From Mercenaria mercenaria (lineage: Eukaryota > Mollusca > Bivalvia > Venerida > Veneridae): a stretch of 64,000 nt of DNA. Numbering within the stretch: the first letter of the stretch is position 1; each line of letters begins with the position of its first letter. This document shows positions 56,575 to 64,000 of the stretch, in pieces. The notes under the pieces were generated by a model that did no database searches, was not told the DNA's origin, and was given only the letters and a program-made list of their open reading frames with translations. The stretch lies in contig NC_069365.1 in assembly GCF_021730395.1 (NCBI RefSeq), forward strand, positions 20,248,001-20,312,000, read 5' to 3'. The translations under genes were made by a program, and so were the position numbers.

Positions 56575-56730
56575 CTAAAATGGTACTAAGAATTACATGT
56601 CTCTCCCCATTCTATGAGCAAGACCATGTTGATCGTCGCGGAAAACATACGCCTCACTCGGGACTCGAACTCCCGACCCCGAGATTCCTTGTCCCAAAGA
56701 CGCAGAACTTTGAGGGAAAGTGAGCGTCCG
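56575..56730 (-). mobile_element. SINE-like fragment with tRNA B box
   Basis: Minus strand reads TCTCGGGGTCGGGAGTTCGA then GTCCCGAGTGAGGCG, a B box in a tRNA-like T arm. The A box is not clear and no target duplication was found, so this is a fragment or an older SINE. Confidence 0.45.
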
Positions 56731-57049
56731 GGCGTGTATATGTGTGTGGGGTGGGGAGGGGGAGGGGAGTAGTCGTTAATATCACTGACTTAAGTGACTT
56801 CTGTTGAACATGAAAATAAGTTCAGCTGTACAGTAATTATTTTTTTATAGTTTCATTCTTAATAACCAAGACATTTATTCAACGTCCTAGATCTACAAGA
56901 AATTAAACATCGATGTTTACTTGTCCCTAAATTTTCATATTTTCATTTTTTAAACATTACTGCTCATAATTTATTACACTATGCACATATGTGTAATATG
57001 TAATATTACGAGTCGAAAATTAAGTAAAGGCATGATAACGCATAAAAAA

Positions 57050-57329
57050 TTGTTTCCGGTATCCCGACCTACCCTAAATTTTTGGTCCGACCCTAAATGT
57101 TTTTATGGCCTTGGAGAATGCACTTTTTATGCTTTAAACATGGTCAGTGATGTTAGAAATCAATATACTGATGCTGATACTCTAGCGGCATAACCCCATT
57201 ATTTGTATTCATTTTTTGACCAAAAAAAAAAAAAAATTCCGAAAAATCTCCCTTAATAAAAAAAATCCAAAACAAAAATCCGACCTAGATCTACCTACTC
57301 TAATATTTTTAGCATGTTACCGGAAACAA
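57050..57329. mobile_element. 280-bp TIR element (TTGTTTCCGGTA ends)
   Basis: Perfect 12-bp inverted ends TTGTTTCCGGTA (57050-57061) and TACCGGAAACAA (57318-57329). The interior has CCGACCTACCC near the left and CCGACCTAGATCTACCT near the right. Non-coding. Target duplication unclear. Confidence 0.75.
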
Positions 57330-57740
57330 ATATTTTTCTTAAGGCAAAACTATAAAATACAATTTCTTTATCAAGATGGCAGACCCGTAGCTACACTGAG
57401 GCACAGGGAGGCCGGTACCTCCCTGTTTTTCTGCCAAAATTATGAGAAAAAAAGGATATGTTTTGAGTCACCATCTTAAAAGGCAAAACCGAACTTAGGC
57501 ACTATTATTTCATTTTATTTTGTCAAACTATTTTCCGCTATTTTTTTTTAATATCACGAATAATTACACTATACATGGCCGTAGCGAGAGACTAAATTTT
57601 ACCGAGGCAAACGAGTATGTGCGTTTGTTCGTGGTTATTCGGTAAATTTGAATGGTAAAGTCAAAGCCCCGACGGGCATTAATTTGGAAGGTTGTGTCCC
57701 AACCTCCTCCATATGGGATATATGATATGAAAAACACACT

Positions 57741-58181
57741 TTGTTGCCCTGTTTTTATATTAAAGAGAAAAATTACCCTTTCACTCCTCAATCTACCCCG
57801 GGTACTAATACCGATTTATGGTTTGTAATGTGTCGCTTTTGCGATGGAGGTCTCGGATGCAACACAGGACTTACTTTTTGGGAGATGTATGTCTATAATA
57901 TTCTTCTTGATGGAGCCGCTGATTTATCTTATACGAGTAAAATTAAATGTAAAAATGTTGAAACAATTTTCTCTAAAATCAAAGTTCCGTCTAATGTTGC
58001 TCTCATGCTGAAAAGGTTTTCTATAAAAAAAGTTCTTCTTTCATACAATGACAAGGATGTTGCTACAAAGACTGGATATCCAGAGGTAAGAGAAAAATGC
58101 GTTTTAACAAATTGTTTGAAGGGTGAAATTAAAATAAAACTTCATAAGGTTGAAAAGAACATTCAAATCCATACCAGTTAA
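57741..58181 (+). CDS. Unrecognised open frame, possible exon
   Basis: A 146-codon frame with natural amino-acid composition: CRFCDGGLGCNTGLTFWEMY, then ILLDGAADLSYTSKIKC, VPSNVALMLKRFSIKK and KDVATKTGYPE, followed by a consensus donor (CCAGAG-GTAAGAG at 58086-58087). Codons before about 57830 overlap sequence that looks repetitive, so a real exon would be about 57830-58086. I do not recognise the family, and no partner exon was found. Confidence 0.35.
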   Translation: MLPCFYIKEKNYPFTPQSTPGTNTDLWFVMCRFCDGGLGCNTGLTFWEMYVYNILLDGAADLSYTSKIKCKNVETIFSKIKVPSNVALMLKRFSIKKVLLSYNDKDVATKTGYPEVREKCVLTNCLKGEIKIKLHKVEKNIQIHTS

Positions 58182-58593
58182 TGATTATAGCATAAATGGA
58201 GTTTCATCAATTGATCACAATACCCCATGTTCTACCTATCGTCTGCTTCAACAAGAATTTCGCGCTTAATATTCTTCAAAATAAATGAAATTCTAACACG
58301 ACCAGCGAAAAACCTACTTACATGTAGAGAAAAATCTATCTCGGGTTATTCATCAATAAACCACCCTTGAACTGTGCTGCACGCGCTTCGTGTTTTGGCT
58401 ATTCCAGCTATACACTGAGTGTTAAGTTTTATGAATGAATCTGCAACTTTTAAGTTTTGTGGGAGGAAATTTCAACAGCCAAATCCAGGTGCGTAGCACG
58501 AAGTGTAGTTCAGAGCGTAAAAAAATAGTTTCCATTTTTTCTAACACTGTTGTTTCAAGTATGTCGTGTTAGAATCGAAATGACAAGCTCCAG

Positions 58594-58703
58594 TGTGTGA
58601 TTTATCGTAGAATAACCCGTGTTTTTCGTTCTTATGCGGCCTTCGTGATATATTCTTACGCATAAGAACTCAAAACACGGGTTATTCTACGAAAAATCCA
58701 CAC
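58594..58703. mobile_element. Foldback element with 45-bp arms
   Basis: 58594-58638 (GTGTGATTTATCGTAG, AATAACCCGTGTTTT, GTTCTTATGCG) is the imperfect inverse of 58659-58703, with a 20-base loop. Apart from one gap, most of the arm is perfectly paired. Same general plan as 37641-37802 but different sequence. Confidence 0.75.
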
Positions 58704-59009
58704 TTTGGAACTTGATATAAGTCTGATAATTCTTCAAACATGTATGAGTAGGAGACCGAAAAAGATGCAATCTAAATAATTGCGCAAATGATTTATAACA
58801 GTTTTTATGAAGGGGAGGAGGTGGAGGAATGTGGTGTTTAAGACCAGAAAAATCAACCTGGCTACGGTCCTGTATTTCCGATACGGAAATACAAATCTAC
58901 AAAAATACAGTTTACTGATATATGCGCAAACATTGACACAAGCCTCATACCTTCGCCTGATATGTTTTATTGTTTCTTTCGATATTTGATAGAATTAAGC
59001 TAGCTCTAG

Positions 59010-59070
59010 CTGAGAAAAGTCGAGCGTGCTGTCTTTGCTGTCTTACGGACAGCTCTTGTTTTTATCGAGC
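59010..59070 (-). repeat. Terminal fragment of the GAGCTGTC tandem-core family
   Basis: AAAAGTCGAGCGTGCTGTC and GCTGTCTTACGGACAGCTC (hairpin) match the end at 17491 and 25690. Core units are missing; the opposite end of a related element is at 59775-60075. Confidence 0.55.
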
Positions 59071-59237
59071 TTTAATGTAATTTTAGGTCGTAAGATATAT
59101 CAGTTGATTAGCACCTTTTACACCATCTTGGTTTTAACACTGTAATTACATGTACATGTGAGAGGTAGACATAGTGTAGTATACAAAATTGTCTTATATT
59201 TCTAATGTATTTAATGACTGTGTACAGATGTTTAAAT

Positions 59238-59685
59238 TAGGATTGGGACGATTACTCGGTTAATCGGATCCGGTTCGATTACTATGTGAAACAGGTTTCA
59301 ATTTTGCAAAACCGCTAATCGCTATAGATAAATATCACGAATCGTACTTTATCTTTATATATTTCTTATTTCTTTGACCAGCACATTGACCCACAGTATA
59401 TTTCCGCTAAAACACATCAATCAATATAATCATTAGTCTTGGATTTGCCCGCCGTAAAATATTCAAATTGAAATACACAAAATATGAATAATTTAAATTA
59501 ATTATAAAACTGCTTGCAAACGATGAAGTCCGTAAGTTCCTAATGAAGTCAACTGCTGGAAGTACCTTGATACGGTCATCAGGAAATAAAGGAGCATTTT
59601 CAATATGGCGGCCGATTAACCGGTTCGATTCGATTTCATACAAATGATTAACTGGTTTCAAAATTTTGAAATCGTCCCGGCCCTA
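59238..59685. mobile_element. 448-bp hAT MITE with exact 8-bp target duplication
   Basis: Ends TAGGATTGGGACGATT and, inverted, TAGGGCCGGGACGATT; flanked by GTTTAAAT at 59230-59237 and 59686-59693. Subterminal GGTTAATCGG/CCGATTAACCGG words repeat. An 8-bp duplication and TAGGGNNGGG-type ends are diagnostic of hAT. No transposase. Confidence 0.9.
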
Positions 59686-59774
59686 GTTTAAATATGCTAA
59701 TTCTTTTATGTATCTGTAATGAGGCTACAATAAAGACTAAATATTCGATATTTTACCCTTTTTATTTTTAGGCT

Positions 59775-60075
59775 TTGTCACAATTTCAAAGCCATATGTA
59801 AAACAGTTTACACTACATATGAACTGGTACGGAAAACTTAACCAAGATTTTACGTTAAAGGGGCCATAATTCGGTCAAAATCCTTGACAGAGTTGTGTAC
59901 TCTAGCCTAAAACTTGACATGGTGAAGGTACACAAGTGTTGAAAGTTTCAAAGCTATATGACAAAAGGATTTGTCAAAATGTGAATTGATACGAAAAACT
60001 TAACCAAGGTGTGACGACGACACCGTTGAGAGTAGGATAGCTCTCCTTATTCTTTGAATAGGCGAGCTAAAATGA
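59775..60075 (+). repeat. GAGCTGTC-family tandem-core remnant, about two units
   Basis: Units with AAAGGGGCCATAATTCGG, CAAAATCCTTGACAGAGTTG, CAAAGCTATATGAC and GAAAAACTTAACCAAG; ends GTGACGACGACACCG and GAATAGGCGAGCTAAAA like 18118. Confidence 0.6.
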
Positions 60076-60079
60076 AGAT

Positions 60080-62320
60080 TAAGGGAGGCATTTTGCACAC
60101 ATTTGATAAAAATATAATCTATTAAACTGTAATAGAGGTATAGAGTAAATCCTGCCTTCGCGATCAACTGTATTAAGTAGCTAATCAACAGCAGGACTTA
60201 AGCAGCCGTCTTTCTTAAGCCGAGTCACGCTGAGTCGCTCCCTTTGATGGCTGTTTAAGATAGGTTTGCTATTGTCCCATTCGACTTTGTTTGCTAAAAG
60301 AGTAAGAACGCAGAAACTATTGTTTTGAATGGAAAGTACTTCAACATTGTTTTGATATATGGGCAACACCATGAGCCCTCATCCTTGGCCCTGATACTAC
60401 AATTTGGGAGCTTATTTGAAAATGAAAGGGGAAGATCCAAGTTTGAATTTGGTATCTGCAATGAATTACTTAATTTGTTTGACACAAATATTATGGATAT
60501 ATTTAAAGCTATGAAAACTAAAAGTGCAATAGTTTGAGGCTGCTATCTGTTTCTATTATTCGAACGGAGTTATCAGGTGCTTTTTATTCCTATTTTATTT
60601 CACAAATTCAATGACACTGCAACTTATGCCCATATCACCAAGTAATGAGATCCAACCAACAACTAAAACGGCATAAAAACTTACTTTGCGGCATTCATTA
60701 CGTTTCATACATTTTAAGATCATTTTTTCCACGGTATTGTATATATTGTTTCATTTAGCGTGTTTATATTACGATGCAAATGTAACTTAATATGTAACAT
60801 CCTTAACTCCAAAACTTGATTTAGTATTACCGGCTATATTTGGTAAATTGTTTGAAGATTATTTAAATTTCTTTTCTTTACTTGCGTGTCTGACTCATGA
60901 AATGATATCTTAAAATGTCAACCTGACATCAGTTTATTGTTGTTGTTGAAAAATCATTGGTTGAAAATCTTTCACTGTATAAATTAAACTTCAGTAAAGA
61001 ATGTGAGTGGGATAGTTTTTCTTGTTTTTATATATGATATATGATATGGTTCGAATAACATTATACCAAGCAAGCAAACATGACCATATGCCTTTAAATT
61101 GGCGTTTTAGAGTGACAATAATCGCAAATAGGTTGGCTGTTTCAAAAAGTAACAAAAATATGTTTGAAATGCAGAAACACGCACGAAATGGCATCCTAAA
61201 AAAAATCCCAAGGGAGCATGCCCCTGGACCCCCTACCAAATGCCTCCCTATTTTTTTACCTCTGGCTACGGGCCTGGATGGACTGCTTCTTCAAAACGGA
61301 ACTCGCCTCCTCTATTAAAAAGTGAGTTGTAATATATTTCTAGACAACTACGTAATATGTCTATGTTACAAATAAACTGTCCGGAGAAAGAGCACTAACA
61401 AATTGACAATCTATTGTAGAAGTTCAGTATACTGAGTACAGTATACCCGAATGCGCCTAATGTAAATTTGCATGAAGCTCTCGGCCTTCTTAGATCTACG
61501 TCATTTGTCTCATACGTCACCCGTTTCGAAGTCAGATTTATGTGTTTCGAGGAGACAGACAATTAAAATGAAATTGTTGTGATTGTAATTTGGAGGATCA
61601 CAACTTTGGAGATTAACAGTGAGTCAGTTTACCTATAAGTTCAATTTTTTAAAACTTGTTACTGTCTGATATAAACGACAAAATGAGGTTTACCTGACTT
61701 TTATTGCATTGTATAAGGCGTACAAAATAAGCTTAACATTTGCGAAACTTTACATATTCAAATTTATATTAGTAAGCAAACTCATACAAAGTGAGGTCCT
61801 GAAAGGTTGTAAAATGGGGCTTAGAATGTGACTGATGACAATTCGACGCTTTGACATTTACAAATTTTCCTCATAGTATATATTGAACTCCAAAGGCAAC
61901 AGTCATTCCTGATCAAGTAATGAAAGTTACCAAATCAGGCTTCAGTTTGACAGTGAGCTGGCAAAACCACCCTCTCCGTAATTTGGACAAATATTTTTTT
62001 ACAATAAAGTAAGTCATTATTTATACAGATATTTACCATTTTGTTTGTTTAACCAGTTGGGTTGAAGTGAAAACTTTAGTGGGTGTTCATTTTAAAAACG
62101 ATTCATCGAATATTTCCAAGGGTCGACTTATCATCTGTCGGTTTATCACATACATATTCGAACAGACAATTCGCAACTATCAAAATAGTTTCGAGCCGCT
62201 CGTGAGACGTGAATTTGATTCATTTCCCGTAATTATCCCGCGACAATGCAATAATTACTTAACATTTTCATTGACCTACCTAATTTGCATATTTCCCATG
62301 ATGCCTTGTGGTCAAATTCA
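60080..62320. other. Intergenic stretch, little recognised
   Basis: Open frames of 60-98 codons on both strands have no motif I recognise. 61195-61280 (CCAAGGGAGCATGCCCCTGG, CTGGCTACGGGCCTGG) resembles repeat sequence also hinted at 57370-57420 (CCGTAGCTACACTGAGGC). No tandem array or hairpin of note. Confidence 0.35.
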
Positions 62321-62322
62321 AC

Positions 62323-62424
62323 ATGGCGTCCCGCATCGATTTGGATGCGCGATTGATACGGAAAAACACAACTAAAAGTAATCATCCGAACATTGCGGAA
62401 AGAGTCGACTTCATAGAAATGTAG
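62323..62424 (+). CDS. Possible first coding exon, weak
   Basis: AACATGGCGTCCCGC opens a 33-codon frame (MASRIDLDARLIRKNTTK...), with a donor-like AAAA-GTAATC at 62377-62378 that would give an 18-residue first exon. The context resembles an animal start region, but no downstream exon lies in the window. Confidence 0.25.
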   Translation: MASRIDLDARLIRKNTTKSNHPNIAERVDFIEM

Positions 62425-62984
62425 AAAAAGTGGCAATCAGTTAGCGAAGTAAACAATTTTTTGGCAAAATGCGTATATAGAACATACATTAGCTGAAACC
62501 TTATATTGCATATTTTTGAATGGAAGGGAATAGAGCTCTGACTGAGGCCCGATATGGGTAGCCGAATTCAGAGCTCTATGTATAGATCTATATAGTATGT
62601 TGACATTCCTATCATGTATGTTGACATAGTTGCACTATAGATGTATATATTTCAAATTTTGGGTTGTTTAGGTGAAAAGCTAATTTGTGAATAAAACTGT
62701 TGCATTTAAATTCGGTCTAAAGTTAACTATAGATCCAGATTTTGGCATTATTCATACAGTTCCGAGACCAATGATTTCTGTGGTCTTTTCTTGTTTTCAC
62801 TTCATGTTTCCAATAAGGTCTAAAACATTTCCATCCATAGTCTTTTCTAGCTGTTGTTTTTCTGTCTCTTGTTATGTACAGTTATGGTTATTGTCACACA
62901 TTTAAAACTACATATCACTTATTATTCCATACTGGTTTTTATTGTCCGTTAAGTTACAAAGGAACCGGAAACTTTTTCCATACT

Positions 62985-63500
62985 GACGTTCAAATTTCAT
63001 ATCGTGTGCGTGACGTCATTTGTGGCGTCAGTTTCATGCATGTCGTTGCTTTTAAAATTAAATATCAGGCTAAAGAACAAATTGATATCATTTATATAAT
63101 AATTATAAGTGTAGTCTGTGTATGTAATAAAAAGATTATTAGATTTGCATCCGGAAATATGCATTCGTTCTTTCGCGGAAAGATATTGCGCTCCTAAAGT
63201 CGCGCAATATTACCGCTGCAGAAATCGTGCATAAATTTCGACACAAATCTAATAACATATAGATATTGACGTCTGAAATTCGTATCGGGTGCTTGGTGTC
63301 ATTTTAATGTGTGCCGATGTGTTGATATTTTTTATTCACGTCTTTTTTGTCACTTTTATTCAGGCAATTGAACAAATTGGTAATTTCATCTTTGTATATA
63401 CGTATCTAATAAATAATTTTATTATCTTGCGTTCTTTAGCGGAATAATATTGCTCTCTTTCCATTGCAGAACTCGTGCATATTTCTCGTTGTCGTCATAT
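62985..63500 (+). repeat. Diverged tandem duplication of about 250-290 bp
   Basis: Unit 1 (62985-63260) and unit 2 (63275-63500) share ATATCGTGTGCGTGACGTCA/GTATCGGGTGCTTGGTGTCA, GAACAAATTG, GCATTCGTTCTTTCGCGGAA/GCGTTCTTTAGCGGAA and GCTGCAGAA-TCGTGCAT. The end of unit 1 is the partner of 49965-50032. Confidence 0.6.
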
Positions 63501-63754
63501 TTGACTAACCCTATTTATTTATTTTTAGCCTTACTCATTCGCTTATCTGATATTTTTCAGTACAGCAACCAGTCAAAAAGTAAAACGCTACCCCAAACGT
63601 ACTATTAATTGAACTACATTTATTAGACAACAATTTTAAGACATTACACTGCATTGTCACCGTGTACAATCGTTACTGGAGAAATCTGACAACGACATAA
63701 AGCGCGATGTGGTCACGCCGTGTCAAAATACTACTTGCTATCAATTGTCGTGTT

Positions 63755-63900
63755 TTATTTATCTTTATTTTATATTTGCTATGAATAGCTAGGCGGGATA
63801 TACGGTTTTATATATGGTGCATGTGTACCAATGAAAATCCGAGAAATCTATTTGCAGCATCATAATTATTATAATTTATTTACGTTGCTTTTATTAAGCC
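63755..63900 (+). repeat. Dispersed repeat, copy 2 (first copy at 51350)
   Basis: TTTGCTATGAATAGCTAGGC, GGATATACGGTTTTATAT and TTTACGTTGCTTTTATTAAG as in 51350-51492. The last bases (GCCGTGTCAAAATACT at 63901) repeat a phrase at 63719, so a short local duplication is also present. Confidence 0.7.
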
Positions 63901-64000
63901 GCCGTGTCAAAATACTCCTTGCTATCAATTGTCGTGTACGTCGGATAACTATGCAAAATTAGAGTTAAACAAACCCAGTGGCACCGTAAAAATATTTCCA

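Noticed and set aside
56640-56700. tRNA gene suggested by a strong B box
   Set aside because: No matching acceptor stem or A box; better explained as a SINE remnant.

Overview
The window is AT-rich, intron-rich eukaryotic DNA. Its repeats (tRNA-derived SINEs with a cgttaaaccc-type tail, hairpin MITEs, and tandem-core elements ending in an (ACGG)n microsatellite) point to a bivalve mollusc, most likely a heterodont or venerid clam. That assignment is inferred from repeat style and from animal gene content; no marker gene fixes the species.

Three host genes can be read by splicing and by similarity to known vertebrate proteins. (1) TTC29, minus strand, nine coding exons from 16745 down to the stop at 2788, 512 residues, an axonemal TPR protein. 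(2) SUPT7L (STAF65-gamma), plus strand, nine coding exons from 21383 to 41577, 396 residues, a histone-fold subunit of the SAGA/STAGA coactivator. (3) A THEM6-like hotdog-fold gene, minus strand, with exons at 51866-51926, 48850-49061 and about 48315-48525. Its last exon reads only with several small indels, in a stretch whose base quality looks poor. TTC29 and SUPT7L are divergent, with 4.6 kb between start codons. SUPT7L and THEM6-like are convergent. I see no functional link between the three.

Most of the rest is repeats in introns and between genes. They include four copies of a nested-palindrome MITE, three copies of a TTAA-flanked MITE sharing its hairpin core, a hAT MITE with an exact 8-bp target duplication, a MITE with a 9-bp duplication plus an empty site in the same window, pogo-like TA-flanked elements, two SINEs with exact 13-bp target duplications, a LINE fragment split by a pogo-like element, and a 1.6-kb inverted-repeat element carrying a 24-bp satellite. 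At least eight tandem-core (pearl/HINE-like) blocks are present, most of them rich in AGGTCA nuclear-receptor-type half-sites. Nothing retrovirus-like, Polinton-like or CRISPR-like was recognised.

The most unusual signals are: tandem duplication of an exon's 3' end together with its splice donor in both TTC29 (intron 7) and SUPT7L (intron 6); the AGGTCA theme running through unrelated satellites; two copies of one large tandem-core element placed at the same distance and orientation from a splice acceptor in the two divergent genes; and an inverted duplication of the THEM6-like first exon and its upstream region.
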